A DNA stretch of 64,000 nt from Salvelinus alpinus (taxonomy: Eukaryota; Chordata; Actinopteri; Salmoniformes; Salmonidae): contig NC_092091.1 in assembly GCF_045679555.1 (NCBI RefSeq), positions 92,584,190-92,648,189 of the forward strand, written 5' to 3'. The notes under the pieces were generated by a model that saw only the letters and a list, made by a program, of their open reading frames with translations, ran no database searches and was not told where the DNA came from. How positions within the stretch are numbered: the first letter of the stretch is position 1; each line of letters begins with the position of its first letter. The translations under genes and the position numbers were made by a program. Shown here in pieces: positions 34,390 to 47,100 of this stretch.

Positions 34390-36030
34390 ACATAGGTTGA
34401 ACAGCTCCTTATAGGTCCTTCAGCCACTCTCAAGTCATTGGTAAAGGAGTGACAGGTTACACAGCTCCTTATAGGTCCTTCAGCCACTCTCAAGTCATTG
34501 GTAAAGGGGTGACAGGTTACACAGCTCCTTATAGGTCCTTCAGACACTCTCAAGTCATTGGTAAAGGAGTGACAGGTTACACAGCTCCTTATAGGTCCTT
34601 CAGCCACTCTCAAGTCATTGGTAAAGGAGTGACAGGTTACACAGCTCCTTATAGGTCCTTCAGACACTCTCAAGTCATTGGTAAAGGAGTGACAGGTTAC
34701 ACAGCTCCTTATAGGTCCTTCAGTCACTCTCAAGTCATTGGTAAAGGAGTGACAGGTTACACAGCTCCTTATAGGTCCTTCAGACACTCTCAAGTCATTG
34801 GTAAAGGGGTGACAGGTTACACAGCTCCTTATATGTACTTCAGCCACTCTCAAGTCATTGGTAAAGGAGTGACATGTTACACAGCTCCTTATAGGTCCTT
34901 CAGACACTCTCAAGTCATTGGTAAAGGAGTGACATGTTACACAGCTCCTTATAGGTACTTCAGACACTCTCAAGTCATTGGTAAAGGAGTGACAGGTTAC
35001 ACAGCTCCTTATAGGTACTTCAGACACTCTCAAGTCATTGGTAAAGGAGTGACAGGTTACACAGCTCCTTATAGGTCCTTCAGCCACTCTCAAGTCATTG
35101 GTAAAGGAGTGATAGGTTACACAGCTCCTTATAGGTCCTTCAGACACTCTCAAGTCATTGGTAAAGGAGTGACAGGTTACACAGCTCCTTATAGGTCCTT
35201 CAGCCACTCTCAAGTCATTGGTAAAGGAGTGACAGGTTACACAGCTCCTTATAGGTCCTTCAGACACTCTCAAGTCATTGGTAAAGGGGTGACAGGTTAC
35301 ACAGCTCCTTATAGGTCCTTCAGCCACTCTCAAGTCATTGGTAAAGGGGTGACAGGTTACACAGCTCCTTATAGGTCCTTCAGCCACTCACAAGTCATTG
35401 GTAAAGGAGTGACAGGTTACACAGCTCCTTATAGGTCCTTCAGACACTCTCAAGTCATTGGTAAAGGAGTGACAGGTTACACAGCTCCTTATAGGTCCTT
35501 CAGACACTCTCAAGTCATTGGTAAAGGAGTGACAGGTTACACAGCCCCTTATAGGTCCTTCAGACACTCTCAAGTCATTGGTAAAGGAGTGACAGGTTAC
35601 ACAGCTCCTTATAGGTCCTTCAGCCACTCTCAAGTCATTGGTAAAGGAGTGACAGGTTACACAGCTCCTTATAGGTCCTTCAGCCACTCTCAAGTCATTG
35701 TTAAAGGAGTGACAGGTTACACAGCTCCTTATAGGTCCTTCAGCCACTCTCAAGTCATTGGTAAAGGAGTGACAGGTTACACAGCTCCTTATAGGTCCTT
35801 CAGCCACTCTCAAGTCATTGGTAAAGGAGTGACAGGTTACACAGCTCCTTATAGGTCCTTCAGCCACTCTCAAGTCATTGGTAAAGGAGTGACAGGTTAC
35901 ACAGCTCCTTATAGGTCCTTCAGACACTCTCAAGTCATTGGTAAAGGAGTGACAGGTTACACAGCTCCTTATAGGTCCTTCAGCCACTCTCAAGTCATTG
36001 GTAAAGGAGTGACAGGTTACATAGCTCCTT
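34390..36030. repeat. 60-bp minisatellite, about 27 copies
   Basis: Strictly 60-bp units ('acagctccttataggtcctt', then 'cagccactctcaagtcattg', then 'gtaaaggagtgacaggttac'). It is open on both strands (545 codons on plus, 343 and 217 on minus) because the unit is divisible by three and stop-free. At 'cagCcact/cagAcact' neighbouring units often alternate, suggesting a 120-bp higher-order unit. Confidence 0.97.
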
Positions 36031-36174
36031 ATGTCTGTCAATGGTCAATGTGTTCCAGACGTGAGGCTCTCACTGAGAAAGACTGAGGTGGTTGTGTTGA
36101 TATTCAGTCTCTCTCATGAACCTCTAACAGGCCAACACTGTACAATATATTCATAAAATACATTTATGTTGAAT

Positions 36175-36520
36175 GTGTGTTGTACTGACTGACCCTTCTG
36201 CTAGATAGGGGTCCAGCTAGGTACCTAGTGGAGGACTGACTCACCCTCCTGCTAGATAGGGGTCCAGCTAGGTACCTAGTGGAGGACTGACTGAACCTCC
36301 TGCTAGATAGGGGTCCAGCTAGGTACCTAGTGGAGGACTGACTGACCCTCCTGCTAGATAGGGGTCCAGCTAGGTACCTAGTGGAGGACTGACAGACCCT
36401 CCTGCTAGATAGGGGTCCAGCTAGGTACCTAGTGGAGGACTGACTGACCCTCCTGCTAGATAGGGGTCCAGCTAGGTACCTAGTGGAGGACTGACTGACC
36501 CTCCTGCTAGAAGATCCACA
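36175..36520. repeat. 51-bp minisatellite, about 6-7 copies, just 3' of Gene B
   Basis: The unit contains 'cctgctagataggggtccag' and 'ctaggtacctagtggagg'. It lies directly downstream of the Gene B poly(A) signal. Confidence 0.95.
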
Positions 36521-36572
36521 CTTCCAGGAGGCTGCAGAAGGAGAGAGGCTGTGTGGTTGGTCCTTCAGTAAG

Positions 36573-36578
36573 TTTATT
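36573..36578 (-). terminator. Poly(A) signal of Gene B
   Basis: AATAAA on the minus strand, about 57 bp past the stop codon at 36635, before a 51-bp minisatellite. Its position fits the 3' end of the CARD exon. Confidence 0.6.
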
Positions 36579-36634
36579 GGTATTATAGTGGTCATGTTTG
36601 ATTGACATTTTCTGTACATTTTTGTGACCCTGAA

Positions 36635-37035
36635 TTAAAGCAACAGACAGCAAGGACATGTTGAACCATCCTGCCTGTCTATTCTGCCTGGTCTCCCCAC
36701 CCCCAGGGGTTGACTACAACTGTTGGTCTGAAGCTGTGAACAAAGACAGGGGTCCAGCTCCCAAAGAAGGTTGATCATCCTGGAACTTGACTCATTTCCT
36801 TTTCTCAACACCATGTCGATGATGTCACGTGCCATCTCTGCCCTCTCAGCGATCACCTTCACGGACTCCATTTCCTCCTGGTTGATGACTGTGTGTTGCA
36901 GGAGTCCGTCCAGCAGACCATCCAGGACAGGTCCTGATACTCGTTTCACAAACTCTGTCCGTACAGAACGCAGCTGCTGCTCAGCAGAACCAGTCAGACT
37001 GCTCTCAGCTGGACCTCCTGCCCCCAACACAGCAC
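36635..37035 (-). CDS. Gene B terminal exon: CARD domain
   Basis: Acceptor CTCTCTCAG at 37036. The exon completes a Ser codon from the previous exon, runs 132 codons and stops at 36635. The helical CARD fold starts at about [10 protein letters not shown] and includes [11 protein letters not shown] and A-R-D-I-I-D-M-V-L, ending near L-L-W-E-L. In NLRP1 and CARD8 the C-terminal UPA-CARD fragment nucleates inflammasome filaments and recruits caspase-1 or ASC. After the CARD is a ~35-residue tail rich in Cys and Gly. Confidence 0.85.
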
Positions 37036-38129
37036 CTGAGAGAGTCAGGTTACAAAATAATCACATTTTGTTAATTCACATTTCAGACATTTAAAAGCAG
37101 ACTTCTTTCCAAGTGATAAAAGTCTAAATTGTATTATTGAATCTTAGCACTAAGAACACATTCTGTAACAATAACGACCTGCATCAATGAACACATCACA
37201 CCACTATGGTTTCATTCATATTCGGTTTCACAGAAAAAGAGGCTGGGTCATTCAGAACCAGTCTAATCTACATCAGGTCCTGGAGGAGATATCATTGGGT
37301 CATTCAGAACCATTCTAATTTACATCAAGTCCTGGAGGAGATGTCATTGGGTCATTCAGAACCATTCTAATTTACATCAAGTCCTGGAGGAGATGTCATT
37401 GGGGCATTCAGAACCAGGCTAATCTACATCAAGTCCTGGAGGAGACGTCATTGGGTCATTCAGAACCAGGATAATCTACATCAAGTCCTGGAGGAGATGT
37501 CATTGTTCTTGAAGACAGTCTTTTATAATCAGGACTAGTCCAGATCCTACAGTAAACCATGTTGACTGTCCTAGTCCAGGTCCTACAGTAAACCATGTTG
37601 ACTGTCCTAGTCCAGGTCCTACAGTAAACCATGTTGACTGTCCTAGTCCAGGTCCGACAGTAAACCATGTTGACTGTCCTAGTCCAGGTCCTACAGTAAA
37701 CCATGTTGACTGTCCTAGTCCAGGTCCTACAGTAAACCATGTTGACTGTCCTAGTCCAGGTCCTACAGTAAACCATGTTGACTGTCCTAGTCCAGGTCCT
37801 ACAGTAAACCATGTTGACTGTCCTAGTCCAGGTCCTACAGTAAACCATGTTGACTGGCCCTCAAGTCATTGGTTTGTACCTCTCATGTTTACTTACTAGT
37901 TGAATGGGTTTCAGTGATGTATTCATCTGAAAGAAACAAAAATAGTTTTTATCACTAAATAGCATCTGTCAGAAAAAGTTATGATTGACATATGCTCCTA
38001 CCTTTTTGTACAGTTTCTTTCCATACTGTCCTCTCATCATCACCGATTAACTCCATCTCAATCCCTGTAATTTTCATTTTCACCTTGAAAAAGCTTGGTG
38101 TGGTGTCTCTATGTATGAGATGAATCTTC

Positions 38130-38178
<49 letters not shown>

Positions 38179-41100
38179 AACAAAAACATGGTTAAACATC
38201 AATTAAAAACAACAAATCTTCCTCCACAGTAACTTAACACAACCCTCAATCTCGCTGCCAACATCCCCTCCAGCATTCCCACCAAGTCCACAGACCCCTG
38301 TCCTCGAATCTTGTTCTTTCATGTCCTCCAAATTGCTAATTTAGCTGTCCCTGACACAAAGTTAAGTTAGCAACATTCTCTGGGCTGCTAGAACCGTCAC
38401 TGTACAACAGTCTCTGGGCTGCTTGAAGCTAGAAAGCCATGATCCTAGAAGATATGTCAACCAGGCCTTGCCCACCCTCGTGCAGTGGCAGGTACAGGGC
38501 TGCAGCTTTAATCCACTGTTGTCCAGACCGGAATAAATGGACAGCTCTTGTATCAGGTGGCTGTAAAATCATTAGTCTGTGCCACAGAATAGATGTGGCT
38601 AGGTTATTAGCTAGCAGCACCCTTCCCCTATAAGACAGCTGGGGTAGCACCCATTTCCATCTAGACAATCTGGAACACACCTTCTCCACTATACCATCTC
38701 AGTTCTTTTTCTGAAAGACATCGGAGGCTAGAAAAAGTCTTCATCCCAACCGTGGAGTGGACCCCATCTGAAGCTGACCTGCCCACAGCGATTCACTCTT
38801 TCCCCAATTAACTCTACCTGAGGAGGCCCCATCATACACCTTTAGAGCGTTTGAGAGAACCTTAACATCCTCAGCCCCTGTAATAAAAACTGTCACGTCC
38901 TCTGCAGACGCAGACAGTGCTATCGTGGGACCCTTCATAACCCCTGGCACAGAGAAACCAGTAAGCCTCGCTCGTGGTCAGGTACACAGTCAGACGGGTC
39001 CTTGTGGACCAACAGACCCAGATATTCTTTCAACCTGTTTGAGAGACACTGAGATATAATTTTATATTCTGCACACAGCAATGCAACAGGTCACCATTTT
39101 AAAAAAAGGGCCAAATCCCCCCTTTTGGCAACAATGAAAGCACAGCACGTTGACAGGATACAGGAAGAGAATCCTCATGAAAAGATTCACACACCACTTC
39201 ATAAACCCCCACCCAATAGACAGCAATAGACCCCCCCCCCCCCCCCCCAATAGACAACTCAGATGGTAAAACATCGATGCCATGGGCTCTGGGGTCTCTC
39301 AATTCAATAGATTTGATGTCCTGTTCAAGGGCCCTGATAGTCTCTTTAACTTCAATACTAGACAGAGCAGTATACTGTTGACAAGAAACACGTATTTGGG
39401 CCTACCCAACCTCCCACCATTGTTTTAAGGATTCAAAATTCTAATTAATAACCCTCAATTTTCCCCAAAACAACAAAACTTTTCCCAAAACATGGCGTCA
39501 TGTAATATCTTCACATTAAAATACCAATAAGGTGATGACCTTCATGGACAAGTGAATATCAACAGTAACAATATGGTGATCAGAAAAACCCAAAGGAGTA
39601 ATGTCACTTTAAACCCTACTACAGTAGAGCTCAGATACAAACAACCTGTTTAACCTTGCTTCACCGACACCACCTTCATTAACTACTACAGTAGAGCTCA
39701 GATACATACAACCTGTCTGACCTTGCTGCACTGACACCACCTTCATTAACTACTACAGTAGAGCTCAGATACATACAACCTGTCTGACCTTGCTGCACCG
39801 ACACCACCTTCATTAACTACTACAGTAGTGATCAGATACATACAACCTGTCTAACCTTGCTGCACCGACACCACCTTCATTAACTACTAGAGTAGTGATC
39901 AGATACATACAACCTGTCTAACCTTGCTGCACCGACACCACCTTCATTAACTACTACAGTAGTGATCAGATTTCATACAACCTGTCTAACCTTGCTGCAC
40001 CGACACCACCTTCATTAACTACTACAGTAGAGCTCAGATATATACAACCTGTCTAACCTTGCTGCACCGACACCACCTTCATTAACTACTACAGTAGTGA
40101 TCAGATACATACAACCTGTCTAACCTTGCTGCACCGACACCACCTTCATTAACTACTACAGTAGTGATCAGATACATATAACCTGTCTAACCTTGCTGCA
40201 CCGACACCACCTTCATTAACTTCTTGGAACTATAGGGGGTGCTGTTCCGCATTAGCATATTTGGGTCTCCAAATTAAACTGCCTCGTGCTAAATTCTTGA
40301 TCGTACAATATGCATATTATTGTTATTATTGGATAGAAAACACCTTCTAGTTTCTATAGAAGTTGGAATTTTGTCTCTGAGTGGTACAGAACAATATCTA
40401 CAGCACTTTTCATGACAGGGGTCAGATTTCAGAAATTTTTACCCCTGATCTGGAGTCTGTTTTTAAGGCGACAGTGAATGCTATGAAGAAACCGACACTG
40501 CCTACGTCTTCCTCTGGGTGTCTGTACGTCATCACGTTTTGAATGGAATCGATTGCACAATCACAGCCATTATAAAACCACAAAATGTATAGGGACCTCC
40601 CTTTCTCGTCGCGCGCCTGAAGCGTGAAGGACATCGGACTTGCCTCATTCCAAATCGTTGTCTAACCAGCAATATTTCTCCGGTCATGTTTTCAGTCGTT
40701 ATAGTTGTTAAAAACATCATAATGTAGTTAATTTGAACCGTTTTATAGCAATTTATATCCGTTTAGTGCGATTTTGAGGAATTTCTTTGTTGTGCACTCT
40801 GAAACTTTGGACACGTTTTGTGGTCCCGTTCGATCGTTAGTGGATATTTCCAAGGACAGAGGACATCTATCGACCAAAAGACGTTTATAACATAGAAAGG
40901 ATACATTGCCCAAGAATCTGATGCAAGAACAGCTCAAAGTAAGCAATATTTAATATGATAAATCGTTGTTCTGTCGAAATATTTTAAACGCATATTTCGC
41001 CATTTTGTTTGGTATAGCTTCACTTGGCGAACCCTGTATTGAAAAGTAAGGATAATTTTAAAAATGTAAATCAGCGGTTGCATTAAGAACTAATTTGTCT

Positions 41101-44100
41101 TTCGATTCCTGTCAACCCTGTATTTTTTAGTCAAGTATATGATTAGCTTTCGATTAAACTAGATCACTCTGAAAGCTGACGTTCCTCATTTTGAGGCTTG
41201 AGTTGTGACTATTTCCATTGTATAACCACGGTTTTGTATGGCTAAATATGCACCTTTTCGAACAAACTGTATATGTATGTTGTAAAATGATGTTACAGGA
41301 GTGTCATCGGAAGAATTCTGAGAAGGTTAGTGAAAAAATTAATATATTTTGGCGGTGATTACGTTATAGCGCTCTTTGGCTGGAATCGATGCTCTGGTAA
41401 CGTTTTCACATGTGGTATGCTAACTTATCGATTTATTGTGTTTTCGCTGTAAAACGCTTAGAAAATCTGAAATATTGTCTGGAATCACAAGATCTGGGTC
41501 TTTCCATTGCTATGCTTTGTCTATTTTTATGAAATGTTTTATGATGAGTAAATTGGTCATACACGTTGCTCTATCTAGTAATTCTAGTCGATTTGTGATG
41601 GTCGGTGCAATTGTAAACTGTGATTTCTACCTGAAATATGCACTTTTTTCTAACAACACCTATCCTATACCATAAATATGTTATCAGACTGTCATCTGAT
41701 GAGTTTTTTTCTTGGTTTGTGGCTATCAATATCTTAGATTAGCCGAATTGGTGATAGCACCTGAAGTAGTAAGAAACTGATGGAGTTAGAAAAGTGGTGT
41801 ATTTTGCTAACGTGTTTAGCTAATAGATTTACATATTTTGTCTTCCCTGTAAAACATTTTAAAAATCTGAAATGGTGGCTTTATTCACAAGATCTGTATC
41901 TTTCATCTGGTGTCTTGGACTTGTGATTTAATGATATTTAGATGCTACTATCTACTTGTGAAGCTATGCTAGCTATGCTAATCAGTGTGTGGGGGGGGTG
42001 GGGGGTGATCCCGGACCCGGGGTAGAGGCTCGTGAAAGGTTAACTTCTTAGCACTAGGGGTCAGATTTTATTTTTTCTTAAAATAACGTTCCCAAGGTAA
42101 ACGGACATTTTCTCAGTCCAAGATCGTAGAATATGCATATAATTTACAGATTAGGACAGGAAACACTCCAAAGTTTCCAAAACTGTCAAAATATTGTCTG
42201 TGAGTATAACAAAACTGATTCTGCAGGCGAAAACCTGAGGAAATCTAACCCAGAAGTGATTATTATAATTTTTTTTAATCTGTGCTTCCTGGCCCGTCTT
42301 TCTTCCATTTAAAGGGGTATTAACCAGATTCATTTTCCAATGGCTTCTTCAGGCTGTGACCAGGCTTTAGACATAGTTTCAGGCTTTTATTTTGAAAATT
42401 TAGCGAGATTTTTCAAAACTAGTCAGGTGTCCTCTGATTAGTTCCTGCGCGCGAGAGGGGTAGCTCTCCATTTTCTTTCTCTCTTTTATTGAATAGGTTA
42501 CGGTCCGATTGAAATATTATCGATTATGTTTGTTAAAAACAACCTGAGGATTGATTATAAAGAACATTTGACATGTTTCTACGAACATTACGGATACTTT
42601 TTGGTATTTTCGTCAAACGGAACGAGGCTTTGGTTTTCTGAACATAACGCGCAACCCAAATGGCGTTTTTTTGTTATAAAAGTAATATTTATCGAACAAA
42701 AATAACATTTATTGTATAACTGGGAGTCTCGTGAGTGCAAACATCCAAAGATTATCAAAGGTAAGCGATTCATTTTATTGCTTTTCTGACTTTCGTGACC
42801 ATGCTAATTTGGGGCTAGCTGTTATAGCATTGATTGATAAACTCACAAAAGCTTGGATTGCTTTCGCTGCAAAGCATATTTTCAAAATCTGACACGATAG
42901 GTGGATTAACAACAAGCTAAGCTGTGTATTGGTATATTTCACTTGTGATTGCATGATTATAAATATTTTTTGTAATATTTTTGAATTTGGCGCCCTGCAA
43001 TTCAGCGGTTGTTTGGGAAAATGATCCCGCTAATGGGGATCCGTAGCGCAGAGAAGTTAACTACTACAGTAGTGATCAGATATATACAACCTGTCTAACC
43101 TTGCTGCACTGACACCACCTTCATTAACTACTACAGTAGAGCTCAGATACATATAACCTGTCTAACCTTGCTGCACTGACACCACCTTCATTAACTACTA
43201 CAGTAGTGATCAGATACATATAACCTGTTTAACCTTGCTGCACTGACACCACCTTCATTAACTACTACAGTAGTGATCAGATACATACAACCTGTCTAAC
43301 CTTGCTGCACCGACACCACCTTCATTAACTTTTAACCTTGTGTACTGACTAACTTTTTCATTCCTTGCTCTCCACACATCAGGAAGCTCAAACTCAGTTA
43401 GTAGACCAGGCAGACAAGTAGCTGACCGCAGGGGAGGTTCTTCAGCATTGTGATCAACAGTAAAATCCAGTGTACCGTTCCAGTCCCCAGCTAAAACCAT
43501 ACACCCCTCTTGGTCACACTGTCTTAAGGTTTCCTTAATTTGATCAAATACAGCAATATGTCCTGTACCCTCATTAGAAACATTACAAAATAATAACATC
43601 CGCCTTGACCAATAAAACCCGACCCTTGACAATCTCTGTTGTGAATACCACAGTCACCCCTAAACCTGAGGAAAACAAGATGGCCACCCCAGCACTGGAA
43701 TTATTACCATGACTGAGTATATGCTGCCCCTCCCACCATATTCCCTAGCCAACCTCATTAGCCTCATCACTATGAATCTCCTGTAGAAAAACTACATTAA
43801 AACTTTTCTGTTTTATTTCTTCTACTACCCAAGCCAATTTAATAGATTTCCCAAAAGTCTGGTCAAGGAACCCATTTACCTCACCTAGATTGTAAATTGA
43901 GTCATCGCCAGCTGCTATCATATCAACAAGGATATCAGAAATATCCATATTCTTCTCCTGATCCTCCTCAACTGAGGCCACAGACCCCTGACTCCCCTCT
44001 GCCACATCCCTCTCAACACTCCCCACTTGTACCACATCACTCGTAGTGGGCATCTCCACTACCTGGGAGACTAGCCCCACCTGAACCCCCTCCTGTACCA

Positions 44101-47100
44101 CATCACTCGTAGTGGGCATCTCCACTACCTGGGAGACTAGCTCCACCTGAACCCCCTCCTGTACCACATCACTCGTACTGGGCATCTTCTCACCAGTCTG
44201 GGGAAATGGCTCCCCAGATCCATCCTGAGCTCCTACAACAATCATTTTCTGCTGCACATCAGACGCTATGTTCCCCTCTGTTACAAGCTGCAACTCAGTA
44301 CCCTCAACACAAACAACTTGTTCCTCAGCAACAGGTGGTTGATGCTGCTCTACCACTGTCAGCCCACCTCTCCCTTCATCAGTGAGCCCAGGCGTTACGA
44401 GGACCACCTGCAAGCATGTCGCTTATGGCCAACATCCCCACACTCAAAACACTGTTGACTACCCGTACTAGCATAAGCCATATACAGTCTGTTGTCATAC
44501 TTGACATTAAACGATAACTCCAAAGTCTGCGCCGGTGAGTCCAAAAACATAAACACCTGTCGCCAAAACAACAACCTTTTTCATAGCTGAGTTTTTGAAA
44601 CCCAACTTCCCAAACTGCAATAACTCGCGTTCCAATCACTCATTTGCAATAAAAGGTGAGACATTCAACATCGTAACCCTTGTTGACGGAGAAAAAGCGG
44701 AGAAACTTTTTCATAGCCTACCTTCTCTCCTACTGCGACCAGAAACTCTTCCACAGTGACAGTAGCTTCAGTAGCACACCTCAAGCCGTGCCCAAGTGGC
44801 AGGGACGCCGACCCCATGTGGGTCTCCATCCCCACCAAAACCAGGACAATTCAACAAGAAATACAATATATCTAATTCTACCACTGAAAAAAACCTGAAT
44901 CTGCAGAAAAAGGAAAACCACCCAGAAAAGTAAACAAGAAAGAAACCACAGGCGATCTAACTCCAGACAACACTCACACTCATACAATACCCAGCATGCA
45001 CCAAACACTGCCAACACTCACTCGCTCATACAATACCCAGCATGCACCAAACACTGCCAACACTCACACTCGCTCATACAATACCCAGCATGCACCAAAC
45101 ACTCCCAACACTCACTCGCTCATACAATACCCAGCATGCACCAAACACTCCCAACACTCACACTCGCTCATACAATACCCAGCATGCACCAAACACTCCC
45201 AACACCCATTGCTCATACAATACCCAGCATGCACCAAACACTGCCAACACTCACACTCGCTCATACATTACCCAGCATGCACCAAACACTGCCAGCATGC
45301 ACAGAGACAGAGAGACAGAGACAGAGACAGAAACAGAGAGATATGTGACTTGTGACTTAAATGTCTGATTCATGTTCTTAGTCTACTAAAACTCTACCTG
45401 TGGATAGATGGAGGTAGAACAGGGAATGTTCAGTTTGAAGAAATGATTCAGTTTTAAGGACCGCTCTGGTCTTGTGATGAGAATCTTTTTAGACCCTTGA
45501 GCCTTTTCCTGTTGTTCCACAGCCTGCGAAACGAGGCAAGGAATACACAGTCAGTCAATGTAAAGTCTAATTCAAACATTATTCAGAAAACTAGCAACAC
45601 AGGTATCTTCATTAAACGAGTGTCAACATAAACTGCACCACTGGTTAGTTAAGGTCATCTCTAAAATAATGGTCCCTCACCTGTATTTGGCCAGGGTTAC
45701 TGGGGAACAGGTAAAGGTGTGGAATTAGTTCATTTATTTCCTTCATCACTTTCAGATAGAGCATCAGCTCACAGTGGACATCTACGTTCCAAGACAGTAA
45801 TCTCAGTATCAGAGAGATAGCTGAGAACTTGGGATGGAAAATCTTAGCATGGAATCTGGTGAAATCATGCACTTCCTCTAAAGACACTCCATGTTCGTCT
45901 ACATGAAGAATCTTCATCTCATTCCTTAGGGAAGGGTTGGTCCCTGAACAACACAATACAAAGGAGACAGAAAGACAAATATTGTATTATTCATCTAACT
46001 AAAACACAAAGAATATGCAGTACCAGATCACAGTAAACTCAAACTCCCAGAATAGTTCATTAATTCAGGAAGTGAAACTCAGTTACATGGAAATGTCTTT
46101 CTGAATACTACTTCTATGTGGTTTTACCTAAACAGACAAAGTGTGGCAGATGAACTTCCTCCAGTTCACCTAACTCCATAGTGATGTCCAGCAATGGACC
46201 ACCTTGTGTGTACTGCATGTCTTTCAGAAGTTGACTGTAGGGTTCCCAGTTCCTGAAGTGATAATTCAGAACGACATCTCTCTCACACAGCCAGCGGAGA
46301 CCAGACACTGTGCACTCATAACTCCCTTTGGGTGTCCTGTGTCTGAGGGCAACAACAAGATATGGTAGAGAGGGTCAATGGTCAAATGGAGAGGTTGGAA
46401 TAGAAGACTATTCCCAAAGGTAATGGGGAAATACACTGGCAAGTGGAATGAAATGTTAAAAGTTATTTTACCTGAACATTGTCACTCCCTGGACAGTGGA
46501 AGTCAATGGTTCAATCTGAAGCCAGTGTGTGGAGTCCTGAACAAGGACAAGCATGTCAGTAATACATATGGGGCCTGTTTCCTGGACACAGATTGAGTCT
46601 AGTGCTGGACTAAAAAACCTCTATTGAAGTTTCAATAGAAAGTTCTTTAAGGTCCAGGACTAGACTTAATCTGTGTCTGGGAACCTGGCCCATTAACCAA
46701 AGTAAATAATCTAATGTATTTATTCAATGTTACATGGAATGCTTGGGGATTTATGAATTAAACTGTCTAATGGCAAAACAGCTAAAATCCTGCATGCCTA
46801 CAAGCAGAACACAGGACTGTCTATATCCCAGTATGAATGGTTGGTCAGTACACACCTGGCTTTGAGACTGTGTTTATATTACTAAAGCAGAACACAGGAC
46901 TGTCTATATCCCAGTATGAATGGTTGGTCAGTACACACCTGGCTTTGAGACTGTGTTTATATTACTAAAGCAGAACACAGGACTGTCTCTATCCCAGTAT
47001 GAATGGTTGGTCAGTACACACCTGGCTTTGAGACTGTGCCGGACTCCTACATGTATGTAAAAGTAAGAATTGACATTATGACTTACCTTAACATGGTCAC

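Noticed and set aside
34356-36086. Open frames of 545 (+), 343 (-) and 217 (-) codons
   Set aside because: All consist of 20-residue repeats generated by a stop-free 60-bp minisatellite. No start context, domain or splice evidence.
37456-37848. 130-codon minus-strand frame between two Gene B exons
   Set aside because: 12-residue repeats from a 36-bp minisatellite lying in an intron.
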